A DNA stretch of 43,171 bases from Bacillota bacterium. Its GTDB lineage: Bacteria > Bacillota > Sulfobacillia > JAJZIM01. The position numbers and the translations under genes are program-made. The stretch covers positions 1 to 43,171 of the forward strand of contig JAJZIM010000022.1 in the NCBI GenBank assembly GCA_021810565.1, in the 5' to 3' direction. The notes beneath the pieces are model-generated. The model was not told the origin of the DNA. It ran no database searches and saw only the letters and a program-made list of their open reading frames with translations. Below, piece by piece: positions 23,978 through 32,222 of the stretch. The stretch's first letter is position 1, and each line of letters starts with the position of its first letter.

Positions 23978-24538
23978 GTGGCTACCTTCACGGAGATCCA
24001 TCGCTTGGATCGGGAAGCGGTGGTGCGGGATTACCTGCAGTTGGCGCGAGATGCGGCGATACAAGCGGTGGCGCTCTCCGCTGGTAAGATCCGGGTACGA
24101 TCCTCCGTTCGCATGAAGTGCCAAATTCCGCTGTGTGAGCATTACGGGACCAACCGGGCGTGTCCGCCGCTTATACCGGAATTGGCAACCTTCCGCGAGG
24201 CACTCCAGGACTATGAATGGGCCTTCCTGCTGGGCTTAGTGGTGTCGCGGGAGGCCGTCCGCGGACACGAGCCGGAACTCGCTCTGGATGACTTTGTCTG
24301 CCGCTCGGAAAACTGGGCCCTGGGGCGGGGCTACTACTGGGGTTTTGGACTGACCGGTGGTGCTTGCTACCGCTGCCCACGCTGCGAGATAAGTCGGCCC
24401 TGTCCCTTCCCCTTCCGGCAACACCCCAGTCCTGAGGGCATGGGCATAGACATAACCATGCTGGCGCGGGAGGTAGGCTGGGCGGTGGACTGGCCGCCGA
24501 AGGACCGGGTCCACTACTTTGCCCTGTTCTTTCTTTAG
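23978..24538 (+). CDS. DUF2284 Cys-rich putative metal-binding protein
   Basis: A 186-residue protein with two Cys clusters: MKCQIPLCEHYGTNRACPP near residue 50, the DUF2284 hallmark, and CYRCPRCEISRPCPFPF near 130-145, which looks like an iron-sulfur or zinc site. DUF2284 genes are often found beside UroD-type methyltransferases and corrinoid proteins, as here, but the role is unproven; transferring electrons to the corrinoid is one possibility. The GTG start at 23978 lacks a good ribosome binding site, but it lies 14 bases after the corrinoid gene and translation may be coupled. Confidence 0.75.
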   Translation: MATFTEIHRLDREAVVRDYLQLARDAAIQAVALSAGKIRVRSSVRMKCQIPLCEHYGTNRACPPLIPELATFREALQDYEWAFLLGLVVSREAVRGHEPELALDDFVCRSENWALGRGYYWGFGLTGGACYRCPRCEISRPCPFPFRQHPSPEGMGIDITMLAREVGWAVDWPPKDRVHYFALFFL

Positions 24539-24615
24539 AACCGGGATTCCGGGTCGGCTGTCCGACGTATCTTGGGTGCAAGGAGGTGACGCTCCCACCT
24601 CGGGAGCGCTGGTTC

Positions 24616-25677
24616 ATGGAAGAAACGATGAACGCGCGGCAGCGGGTGTTGGGACTGCTGACCCGCCGTCCGGTGGACGGGCCCGCTTGCTTCAGCGGCA
24701 TGGGTAATGTGACCACCGCCGGGCTGGAGCGCTTGGAGTGCAGCTTTCCCTCGGTGCACGCCGACGCGGTCAAGATGGCCGATCTCGCGGCTACCTCTTT
24801 CGAGTTGTTCGGCTACGAGTCGGCGGTGGTACCCTTCGACCTGTGCGTGGAGGCGGAGGCCTTGGGCTGCGCCATCAACACCTATCAGGACGTACCGCAG
24901 TTGCTCTACCCGACCATCCGGGCCAAGGCCATTCCGCGCACCGAGGATATGGCCGATTTCCAGGTGGCCGCCGACTTCTTGGAGCGGGGAAGACTCCCGG
25001 TGGTCCGAGAGGCCTTGCGCCGGCTGCGACAGGGCTACGGCGACCGTTTGGCCGTGGGCAGCTACATGCTGGGGCCCTTCACTCTGGCGGGCCAATTGGT
25101 GGAACTCGATCAGCTGTTCCTGTTGTCCTTGTCTGACCGCAGGTTGGTGGAGGAACTGCTGCACAAGCTGACTGCGGCGGTCATCGCCGTGGGACTGAGC
25201 TACCGGGAGGCTGGGGCGGACTTTCTGACGGTGCGGGAGATGGGGGCCGCCACGGACATCCTGAGTCCTCGGGCCTTCCAAAGCTTGATCCAGCCCTGCC
25301 TGCGGGAGGTGGCCGCCAGCCTGCCACCGCCGCGGGTCCTGCATATCTGCGGCTCCACTGACAAGATCGTGGCCTTGATGGCGGAGTGCGGCTTCGATGC
25401 GATCAGCGTGGAGCCCAAGAACAACGTGCGGGCCAGTCGGGAACTAGTGCCTCCCGAGACCTTGATCTTCGGCAACCTGGATGCCTTCAAACTCTTGGTG
25501 CACGGTACGCCGGCGCAGGTCACCCAGGCGGTGGAGGAAGCCTTGGAGGCGGGTGTGGATGCGGTGTGGCCCAGCTGCGACATCTGGCCGGAGGCCAAGG
25601 TGGAGAATCTGGATGCCATGGTGGCGGCCACGCGCCAAAGAGGCGCAGAACTGTGGTGGCGTAACCACGGTAGCTGA
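24616..25677 (+). CDS. UroD-fold corrinoid methyltransferase, second of island 1
   Basis: A 353-residue MtaA/MT1-family protein. Seen: ARQRVLGLLTRRPVDGPACFSGMGNV, VGSYMLGPFTLAGQL, VREMGAATDILSPRAF, zinc ligands His243 and Cys245 in LHICGSTDK, and a third Cys in VWPSCDIWPEA. It is closely similar to the gene at 38.4 kb in island 2. The ATG at 24616 has GGGAG ten bases upstream; ATG 24628 is also possible. A very strong AAGGAGGTGA at 24580-24589 has no start codon at a suitable distance and lies beside short inverted repeats (GGAGGTG/CACCTC and CGCTCCC/GGGAGCG). That could mean structural control of translation. Confidence 0.87.
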   Translation: MEETMNARQRVLGLLTRRPVDGPACFSGMGNVTTAGLERLECSFPSVHADAVKMADLAATSFELFGYESAVVPFDLCVEAEALGCAINTYQDVPQLLYPTIRAKAIPRTEDMADFQVAADFLERGRLPVVREALRRLRQGYGDRLAVGSYMLGPFTLAGQLVELDQLFLLSLSDRRLVEELLHKLTAAVIAVGLSYREAGADFLTVREMGAATDILSPRAFQSLIQPCLREVAASLPPPRVLHICGSTDKIVALMAECGFDAISVEPKNNVRASRELVPPETLIFGNLDAFKLLVHGTPAQVTQAVEEALEAGVDAVWPSCDIWPEAKVENLDAMVAATRQRGAELWWRNHGS

Positions 25678-25686
25678 ATATCGGAC

Positions 25687-25716
25687 TTGCCTCGGAGCCG
25701 CCCGGCATGCTAGATT
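25687..25716 (+). promoter_or_regulatory. candidate promoter before the CobW-like gene
   Basis: TTGCCT (25687-25692), 18-base spacer, TAGATT (25711-25716) preceded by TGC. It lies in the 120-base gap between the methyltransferase genes and the CobW/CbbQO block, about 80 bases before the start at 25798. Confidence 0.45.
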
Positions 25717-25797
25717 AAAACGAGAGAGACGACGCAACATTCAGTAATGATGGCGCGGTGTCTAACTTAATGCGACTTGGTGAGGAGTTGAGCACGT

Positions 25798-26418
25798 TTG
25801 GGCGAAACGGATCCCGCAGGGCGCAGCCCTGAAGGCTTGCGCTTGGTAGCCATCGTGGGTTTTCTGGGTTCAGGGAAGACGACCCTGCTGCTGGCGGCGG
25901 CCAGACAGCTGACGGAACAAGGGGAGCGGGTGGCCATCATCGTGAACGAGGCGGGCCAGGTGCCCATAGACGGTGCGGTGCTGGCTGCCGGCGGGACGCG
26001 GGTGAAGGAGATCTTCGGCGGCTGCTTCTGCTGCCAATTGGCGGGGAGTTTGGCCGTCGGCCTGGGGGAGATCAAGGCGGAACTAGGGGTGGGATGGGTC
26101 TTCGTGGAACCCTCCGGCCTGGCAGATCCGGAGCAGATCGAGGAATTGGTGGGGATGGAAGGCATGTCCAGGCGGCAGGTGGGCCTGATCGATCTGGACC
26201 GGATCGAGATGCTGCGGGAGGTGCTGACGCCGCTGCTGCACAAGACGGTGCGTACCGCCGACTTGGTTCTGCTCAACAAGGCCGATTTGGTTGGACCGGC
26301 GGTGGTTGAGGATGCCCTCGAATACATCCGTGGGGTGGACCATGGGGCGGTCGTGCGGGTGGTGTCCGCGCAACAGGGCCTGCCGCCGGAAGTGCTGGCG
26401 GAGGTATTGGGTCGATGA
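25798..26418 (+). CDS. CobW/COG0523-type GTPase (putative metallochaperone)
   Basis: A 206-residue G3E GTPase lacking the usual C-terminal CobW domain (family members are often 300-400 residues). Seen: Walker A GFLGSGKTT (21-29), IVNEAGQVPIDG, the metal-binding CxCC motif GGCFCC (Cys76, Cys78, Cys79), Walker B-like VFVEPSGLADP, and the guanine motif LNKADLV. Such proteins deliver metals such as zinc, cobalt or iron to client enzymes. TTG start with GAGGAG eleven bases upstream. It overlaps the next gene by four bases, and that gene may supply the missing second half. Confidence 0.85.
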   Translation: MGETDPAGRSPEGLRLVAIVGFLGSGKTTLLLAAARQLTEQGERVAIIVNEAGQVPIDGAVLAAGGTRVKEIFGGCFCCQLAGSLAVGLGEIKAELGVGWVFVEPSGLADPEQIEELVGMEGMSRRQVGLIDLDRIEMLREVLTPLLHKTVRTADLVLLNKADLVGPAVVEDALEYIRGVDHGAVVRVVSAQQGLPPEVLAEVLGR

Positions 26419-26810
26419 AGGAGGCGTCCTTCAGCACTCTGTCCGTAAGGCTGCCTCCGGCTGTGGATGAGCAGCCCAGCCTTCTGGAGGAACTGGTGGG
26501 AGAGTTGGTTGGGGATTTGGGTGCCTTCCTGGGTCACGTCAAAGGCTACGCCCGCGGGGGAGACCTGATGTGGTACGCGTCCTCCACGGGCAAGCGCACC
26601 ACCGTCACCAAAGTACACGCGGCGGAGGCTCAGGTGCGACCGGAGATGGCGATCACGGCGATCTTGTGGTCTTATCCAGCGGATCGTCTGACGAGCATCG
26701 CCGGGCGCTGGGAGGCTAGCCTAAAAGAGCGATATGGGGAGACGCGGATTGAGGTGGTCTCGGATATCCACGCCGGGCACCATCACCATGGAAACGCTTC
26801 AGCGGAATAG
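26415..26810 (+). CDS. small protein with histidine-rich C-terminus, partner of the CobW-like GTPase
   Basis: 131 residues, no family recognised with confidence. Seen: an N-terminal half with FSTLSVRLPP, EELVGELVGDLGAFLGHVKGYARGG, a middle strand-rich part (WYASSTGKRTTVTKV, MAITAILWSYPADRLTSI) and a terminal IHAGHHHHG that could bind metal. It starts four bases inside the GTPase gene. The pattern suggests the split-off C-terminal part of a CobW system (such domains often end in His tracts), but this is inference. Confidence 0.7.
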   Translation: MKEASFSTLSVRLPPAVDEQPSLLEELVGELVGDLGAFLGHVKGYARGGDLMWYASSTGKRTTVTKVHAAEAQVRPEMAITAILWSYPADRLTSIAGRWEASLKERYGETRIEVVSDIHAGHHHHGNASAE

Positions 26811-26839
26811 GTCGTAGGAAAGGGGGCCCGCTCCAGATC

Positions 26840-27655
26840 ATGGGCATGGCGGTGGAGTCAGCATGCGGGGAGGCGGTTCCCTTCTATGTGCCGGTGGGGC
26901 AGGAGGTGGATATTTTCGGGCAGGCGTTTGGCAAGCGGTTGCCCGTACTGCTCAAGGGCCCCACAGGCAGTGGCAAAACGCGCTTTCTGGAGTACATGGC
27001 CCACCGGATCGGCATCCCGCTGTACACGGTGGCCTGTCACGAGGATCTGACCGTCGGTGATTTGGTGGGCCGCTACTTGCTCAAACACAATGACACCGTG
27101 TGGATGGACGGGCCATTGACCCAAGCGGTCCGCACGGGGGGCATCTGCTACCTGGATGAGGTCGTGGAGGCGCGCAAGGACACGGTGGTGGTTATCCATC
27201 CCCTGACCGACCATCGGCGGTTGCTGCCCCTGGAGCGTCGGGGTGAGGTGGTGGAGGCTCATCCCGATTTTTGTCTGGTGGTCTCCTACAACCCGGGCTA
27301 CCAGACTATTCTAAAGGACCTGAAGCAGAGCACCAAGCAACGGTTTGTGTCCATCGCCCTGGATTTTCCGCCCCCCGCGGTGGAGCAGGAGATCCTGATG
27401 CATGAAGGGGGGGTGGATGCAGGGACGGCGAGGCGGCTGGTGGAGCTAGGGGTCAAGGTGCGCCAGCTCAAGCACCGTGGTCTGGACGAAGGGGTGAGCA
27501 CCAGGCTGTTGGTATATGCCGCGCAGTTGGTGGCAAGTGGCTTGTCCTTGGCGCTGGCCTTTCGCTGTGCAGTGGTCCTGCCCCTGACGGATGATCCGCT
27601 GATCCAGCAGGGTCTGGAGGATTTGGCCCAAGGGATGTTGGGGGAGGAGCCTTGA
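26840..27655 (+). CDS. CbbQ/NorQ-type MoxR AAA+ ATPase
   Basis: A 271-residue AAA+ ATPase. Seen: PFYVPVGQEV, Walker A KGPTGSGKTRF (about 39-49), the CbbQ/NorQ motif VACHEDLTVGDLVGRYLL, WMDGPLTQAV, Walker B GICYLDEVVEAR (about 101-112), SYNPGY and the sensor/arginine-finger stretch LKQSTKQRFVSI. Known relatives act with a VWA protein to remodel metalloenzymes: CbbQ-CbbO reactivates Rubisco, NorQ-NorD matures nitric oxide reductase. The overlapping downstream gene is that VWA partner. Here the likely client is a methyltransferase, corrinoid or iron-sulfur protein of island 1. ATG 26840 is used; ATG 26846 is also possible. Confidence 0.9.
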   Translation: MGMAVESACGEAVPFYVPVGQEVDIFGQAFGKRLPVLLKGPTGSGKTRFLEYMAHRIGIPLYTVACHEDLTVGDLVGRYLLKHNDTVWMDGPLTQAVRTGGICYLDEVVEARKDTVVVIHPLTDHRRLLPLERRGEVVEAHPDFCLVVSYNPGYQTILKDLKQSTKQRFVSIALDFPPPAVEQEILMHEGGVDAGTARRLVELGVKVRQLKHRGLDEGVSTRLLVYAAQLVASGLSLALAFRCAVVLPLTDDPLIQQGLEDLAQGMLGEEP

Positions 27656-30120
27656 AGTCAGCCTTCCCTGAGAGCCCCGCCGAGCGGTATGTTCGGCAGA
27701 CGATGTCCGAGTGGCGCCCGCCGCCCACCCGTGGGGAGCGCCGCCTGGTGGAGCGCGCGCGGCGTATGGGCTGGGAATTCGTGACCGGTTTTCTGCGGCG
27801 CGGGGAAGTGGCGCGCCGTCGGTGGGGTGGGGACAATTTCCTAGTGTGGGGTCGGCTGATGCTGGCTGTGGAGCAGGTGGATTCCAAAGAGGGGCAACGT
27901 CTGTTTCGCCTAGATCTGGACGTGCTGCCCGACGAGGGCGCGGCGGCGCGGGAGGTCTTGGAGCAGGCGGCGGCCTTGGCCAGGATACACGGGCGGCTGG
28001 CGGGTCCCTTCTTGGAGGCATGGGGAGCGGTGAGCCCCGCGGCTAGGCCGGACTGGTGCCGCCTGGCGCGGCGGCTTGCCGAGGGTGGTTGGGTCGCGGC
28101 GGAGGCGTACCTGTCGGAGACGCTGTGTTTCCTGGAGCACCAAGGGGTCGATCTGGCGGGTTGGGGGGCTGCGGGGCTTTCGTTGGGCGGGGCCCGTTTG
28201 ACGGCGGAATTCTTCCGTGCCACCGCTGGGTTATGGCCGGTGATGGAGCCCGGCAATGCGGTAGAATGGCTTAAGTTGACGCAGGACTTGGCGGGTGCGG
28301 ATACCGGCCTGGCCGAGGAGTTTTTGGCTGCCGGTTCGGAATTGGCCGGGCGGTTCCCGTGGGACCGAGTGCGGGCTTGGGCCGCGGAGGCCCTGCGTAT
28401 CTGCGCCGCCGCGGGGGCGGCGTCGGCCCGGGTCTACCTGGCGCACGGGCAGCAAGTAATGACGGGGTTGGCCGGGGCCGGATTGCGTCGTTGGGTGGAC
28501 AATGGCACGCGGCGCCCGGACAGCGGGGCTTACTTTGCCCTGGCGTGCGATGATGCCCGCGCTGGCTTGCGGCGACTGGGCTCCGGGGCGGCCATCGACG
28601 ATGTGGAGGCCAGGCTGTGCACCCTGGGGGAGGCCATCGGCGGCGACCGGGTGATCATCCGTTCCTTGGAGGACCTGCCGATGGAGTTGTCCAGGGGATG
28701 CGCCAGCCTCGGTGATGGCCTCCGGATTTATCTGCCGTCCTATATCAATGAGCGTGAGACGCGGGAAGCGAACTGCGACGTTTACCGGGAGTATTTCCTG
28801 CACGAACTGGCCCATTTGTTGGAGGGTACCCATGCTGCTTTTAGGCCTGATGCGCCAGGATCCTCACCGTATGCCCGCGCTCTGGCTGCGGCCCAGGAGC
28901 CGGTTGCCTTTCTATGGCGGTTCCATGAACTAGAAGACCAGCGGGTGGAGCAGGCCATGGTGGAAAAATTGCCGGGCTTCGGCGGGCATTGGACGCAAGC
29001 GGCGGCGAGCGCCTCCTGGGCCGAGTCCCTGGAGATAGCGGCTGCCCCAGGCAAGGTGCCACCTGCCGGACGGGCGATGGGGGGCCTTTCTGCCCAGCTT
29101 AGCAGCATGGCAGCCGGGAATGCTTTGCCGGCGCGGCCCACCAGGCTGGAACAGGAGTTGTGGCAGCGGCTGGAGGAGTTCCGGCAGGCCGAGGCAGCTG
29201 GGGAATACCGCTCCGTGGTCTGGTATCCCGAGTGGGACAACACGCGAGGGGACTACCTTCCTAGCTGGTGTCAGGTTGGTGAGGGGCTGGTGACCTCTGG
29301 CGGTACCGCGACGGCTAAAACAATCCTGAGAGCTGAACCTGGGCTGGTGGCGTCCCTGCAGCGTGCCTTCAGCTATTTCCGACCGGAACGGTTGCCCCGC
29401 TACTTTGCTCAGCCAGAAGGTGCGGAGTTGGATCTCGACGCCGTGGTGAGAGAACTGGCCTTCCAGCGCGGGCACTTGGTTGGGGACGGCCTATATATTC
29501 GCCGGGAGAAACACGAGCGGGATGTGGCCGTGGCCCTGCTGCTGGACCTCAGCGCATCCACGGAGAACCCGCTGCCGAGCGGACGCAGCATCCTCTCCGT
29601 GGAGATCGAGGCGGCGCTGATCATGGCCAAATGCTTGGAAGAGTTGGGTGACCGCTATGCGGTCTACGGCTTTGACAGCGACGAGCGCACACGGGTGAAT
29701 TTCAGAGTGGTCAAGGATTTCGGTGAGCCATGGGATTCCGCCGCTGAGGCGCGTCTCGGGAACCTGCAGGCTGGCGGGGCCACCAGGCTGGGCGCGGCCA
29801 TGCGGCACGCCACGCGGAAGCTGTGTTCCCAGGCGGCAGCCCTGCGGCTGCTGCTGATCTTAAGCGATGGGCGGCCCTGGGATTTCGACTACCATCATCA
29901 GGGCCCGGGGGTGCGCCGGGACGACTATCCGGAAGCCGACTGCCGGATGGCGTTGCAGGAGGCGCGACGGCTAGGAGTGGCCGGCTTCTGCATCACCGTG
30001 GATGATCGGGGCTACCGTTACCTACCAGACATCTTTGGACCGGTAGGTTTCCGGGTGGTGCAGGCGGCGGATCAACTGGGGGAAGTGCTGCCCGTGGTGT
30101 ACCGGCAATTGACTTGCTAG
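27652..30120 (+). CDS. CbbO/NorD-type VWA-domain protein
   Basis: An 822-residue partner of the MoxR ATPase. Seen: a long helical N-terminal region (1-370); HELAH at 384-388 followed by FHELEDQRVEQAM (about 424-436), a zincin-like HExxH plus distal acidic pattern; a middle region rich in Trp/Glu; then a C-terminal VWA domain with the MIDAS sequence LLLDLSASTEN (Asp632, Ser634, Ser636), GATRLGAAMRHA and LILSDGRPWDFDYHH. The TTG at 27652 overlaps the ATPase stop as TTGA and follows GGGGAGGAG. It would bind the client protein and couple it to the ATPase ring. CobT-like chelatase subunits share this layout but have a different VWA context. Confidence 0.88.
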   Translation: MKSAFPESPAERYVRQTMSEWRPPPTRGERRLVERARRMGWEFVTGFLRRGEVARRRWGGDNFLVWGRLMLAVEQVDSKEGQRLFRLDLDVLPDEGAAAREVLEQAAALARIHGRLAGPFLEAWGAVSPAARPDWCRLARRLAEGGWVAAEAYLSETLCFLEHQGVDLAGWGAAGLSLGGARLTAEFFRATAGLWPVMEPGNAVEWLKLTQDLAGADTGLAEEFLAAGSELAGRFPWDRVRAWAAEALRICAAAGAASARVYLAHGQQVMTGLAGAGLRRWVDNGTRRPDSGAYFALACDDARAGLRRLGSGAAIDDVEARLCTLGEAIGGDRVIIRSLEDLPMELSRGCASLGDGLRIYLPSYINERETREANCDVYREYFLHELAHLLEGTHAAFRPDAPGSSPYARALAAAQEPVAFLWRFHELEDQRVEQAMVEKLPGFGGHWTQAAASASWAESLEIAAAPGKVPPAGRAMGGLSAQLSSMAAGNALPARPTRLEQELWQRLEEFRQAEAAGEYRSVVWYPEWDNTRGDYLPSWCQVGEGLVTSGGTATAKTILRAEPGLVASLQRAFSYFRPERLPRYFAQPEGAELDLDAVVRELAFQRGHLVGDGLYIRREKHERDVAVALLLDLSASTENPLPSGRSILSVEIEAALIMAKCLEELGDRYAVYGFDSDERTRVNFRVVKDFGEPWDSAAEARLGNLQAGGATRLGAAMRHATRKLCSQAAALRLLLILSDGRPWDFDYHHQGPGVRRDDYPEADCRMALQEARRLGVAGFCITVDDRGYRYLPDIFGPVGFRVVQAADQLGEVLPVVYRQLTC

Positions 30121-30150
30121 GACGGGGCCGCAGGAACGGGAGGGGCTCGG

Positions 30151-31818
30151 GTGTTAACGTATAAGTTGACCGCACCCATCGCGGTGGCCCATTTCGTGGA
30201 ATTTCCTGGGCTGCAGGGGGCCACCTTGTGTTCCGAGTCACCAGCTCCCATCAGGCGGTTGATCTTTTTCAGTTCCACCGTATTGCCCCAGCGGATAGGG
30301 GCTGGTGACCTAGCGATTTGCAGTGAGCATGCCTTCAAGAACTGGATCGGTGGTTCTCCCGAGGAACTATTGCGCGTCATGGCGAGAGCCGGCTCGGTTG
30401 GGCTGGCCTATCACGCCGGAACCTTTCCCTCGGAGTTGACGGCTGCTCTGGCCGCGCAGGCGCGCGAAGAGGGCCTGGCGCTGATAGAACTGCCACCCGA
30501 TAGCTCCATGGTCGAGATAGTGGATTCGGTGGTCTTTAACCGGGTCATGACGGAGCAAGCCCAGGCCCTGCGGCCGCAGGAGGGCTTCTACCTGGACATG
30601 ATCCGTGCATCAAGCCAAAGCGGTCTGCAAGGAATAGCGGTGTGCCTGGCCAACTTGACCAGGAATCCGGTGGTGATCACCAATTATTTCCAAAGGGTAC
30701 TGGCCTACGATCTCATAGACTGCGACCATCTTGAGTTGCCCGACACCCTCACCCCGCTGATGTCGCCGCTGAAAATGGATGGATGGCCAGATCTTTTCAC
30801 CAACGGCGAGGTGGCCGGGATCGTTCACCGGGTGCCGGTCCAGCTGTCCAGGGATCTGCTGGTGGAGACAGTGGTTGTTCCCATCGCCAGTGAGCTCAGC
30901 CGCATGGGCTACCTGTACCTTTTCGAGGTGAACAAACAGAGCCAAAACGTCAACCTATATCAGATGAAGCAGGCAGCTGCGGTTGCCTATCTGGAACTGG
31001 GGAAAGAGCTCGAAAAAAAGCGACAAGAGAAGAGATCCCTCGCCAACTTCATATACAACATTATCTTTGGCGGCGCAGATGAACACATCAATGAATATGC
31101 GCATATTCACCAAGTAGACCTAAACATTCCCCACCGTGTGGTTTATTTTCGGATAGGGCATCATAGGGCCGACACGTTTTTGGAACAACTAGAGGATTTC
31201 GTCTTAGATAAAACCAATAACATGTTTCCGCGGTCCCTGTTTCTAACTCTAGGTGATCATGTGTTAGCCATTATAGAGTGCCATGGACACGCCGGAGATT
31301 TGAAAAGGCAAATCGTTCAACTATCAAAATCCATCCTGGAGAAAATACCCCCACTCAAAGCGAAGGAACTACAGGTCGGCATTGGATCAGCAAAAATAGG
31401 AATAGGCGGACTGCGAGATAGTTACGGCGAAGCGCGGGCGGCGGCCATGTTCAACTCCTATCCCTACACCAACAGAGTACAGTTCTACGAAGATATGGGC
31501 ATATTGACATTGCTCAGCACCGTGCCGAAAAATGCCGCCGTAAAGTACGCCCGGGACTACTTGGCGCCTCTGCTGGAATATGACCAAAGTAATGGAAGCC
31601 AACTGACGAACACTCTGATATTTTACCTGCTGAGTGCTAATATGAATATAGAAGCCACGGCGGCCGGCCTGTATCTGCATCCCAACACGGTGCGGTACCG
31701 CCTGCACAAGGTAAGAGAACTTTTGGGGATACGGCTGGAGGAGCTTGCCAGCCTAGTCGACTTATATGCAGCGGTGCGCCTTGGCTTCTTGTGGGGAGAG
31801 TTGCAGCGTCCCTCCTGA
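30151..31818 (+). CDS. PucR/CdaR-family transcriptional regulator
   Basis: A 555-residue regulator. Seen: an N-terminal PucR-like sensing domain (about 1-120, with ICSEHAFKNWIG and LAYHAGTFPSEL), a central region with helical linker (ELGKELEKKRQEKRSL, about 283-298), a degenerate GGDEF-like CdaR region (VVYFRIGHH...GIGSAKIGIGGLRDSYGEARAA), and a C-terminal PucR helix-turn-helix NIEATAAGLYLHPNTVRYRLHKVRELLGI. GTG start with GGGAGGGG about eight bases upstream, 30 bases after the VWA gene. Probably controls island 1 in response to a substrate; the ligand is unknown. The second half has lower GC than the first. Confidence 0.87.
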   Translation: MLTYKLTAPIAVAHFVEFPGLQGATLCSESPAPIRRLIFFSSTVLPQRIGAGDLAICSEHAFKNWIGGSPEELLRVMARAGSVGLAYHAGTFPSELTAALAAQAREEGLALIELPPDSSMVEIVDSVVFNRVMTEQAQALRPQEGFYLDMIRASSQSGLQGIAVCLANLTRNPVVITNYFQRVLAYDLIDCDHLELPDTLTPLMSPLKMDGWPDLFTNGEVAGIVHRVPVQLSRDLLVETVVVPIASELSRMGYLYLFEVNKQSQNVNLYQMKQAAAVAYLELGKELEKKRQEKRSLANFIYNIIFGGADEHINEYAHIHQVDLNIPHRVVYFRIGHHRADTFLEQLEDFVLDKTNNMFPRSLFLTLGDHVLAIIECHGHAGDLKRQIVQLSKSILEKIPPLKAKELQVGIGSAKIGIGGLRDSYGEARAAAMFNSYPYTNRVQFYEDMGILTLLSTVPKNAAVKYARDYLAPLLEYDQSNGSQLTNTLIFYLLSANMNIEATAAGLYLHPNTVRYRLHKVRELLGIRLEELASLVDLYAAVRLGFLWGELQRPS

Positions 31819-31839
31819 GGGGCGGCGTGGCCGGAGTCG

Positions 31840-32033
31840 GGGCACCCTCGGGCTCCAGCCGGACGCGGTCGGCCACGGGGCGGGCAGGCCGAGTCCCACG
31901 CTGGCCGCCTTGATCAGGATCGCGGGGAGGAGGCAGTTCACGCGGCGGTCGGTGCTTTCGGTATACTGCCGGGGTGAAGAAGGCGTCCAAGAGGCCATGA
32001 GTTCACGGCCGGTTGGCTGCGTTCGGGCTCGCC
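31840..32033 (-). pseudogene. decayed, frameshifted copy of the DUF6951-like gene
   Basis: Read on the minus strand the two frames give LLDAFFTPAVYRKHRP and then NCLLPAILIKAASVGLGLPAP, matching LLDTFFTSAVYKSADRH and DCPVLAAMIKAAMVELGMAAP of the intact gene at 33138-33497. The N-terminal third is missing or unrecognisable, and a frameshift separates the two matching parts. Confidence 0.7.
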
Positions 32034-32222
32034 TTTGCCGGCAGGGTGCGCGAGGAGTGGCTCCGAGTCGATCTTTGCCTTCGAGGAAGGCCAAGCCCTA
32101 TTCGATCGGGGCGAGGCGCGCTGGTGGTGAATGAGCTCACCTCCCGGTATCCGAAGGCCGCGGCGGTGCGGGAGGAGGCGGAAGACGAGGCCTTGGCCTG
32201 TACGACTTTCCTCTTGGCTTCA
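32034..32222 (+). mobile_element. remnant of an IS256/Mutator-type transposase
   Basis: Two adjacent frames look like the C-terminal part of an IS256-family transposase: SIFAFEEGQALFDRGEARW (about 32068-32124), then after a frameshift NELTSRYPKAAAVREEAEDEALACTTFLLAS (about 32128-32222). This resembles the family pattern ...RW...L..RYPKAA.VLEEAEEDALAF.AFP. The DDE active site and both ends are gone, and the remnant stops inside the 3' end of the MscS gene. Assignment is from the amino-acid pattern only. Confidence 0.5.

Noticed and set aside
26840-30120. CobS/CobT aerobic cobaltochelatase
   Set aside because: The AAA+ protein has the NorQ/CbbQ motif set (GDLVGRY, WMDGPL) and the VWA protein the NorD-type SDGRPWD motif. 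There is no CobN, and the B12 pathway is the anaerobic type.
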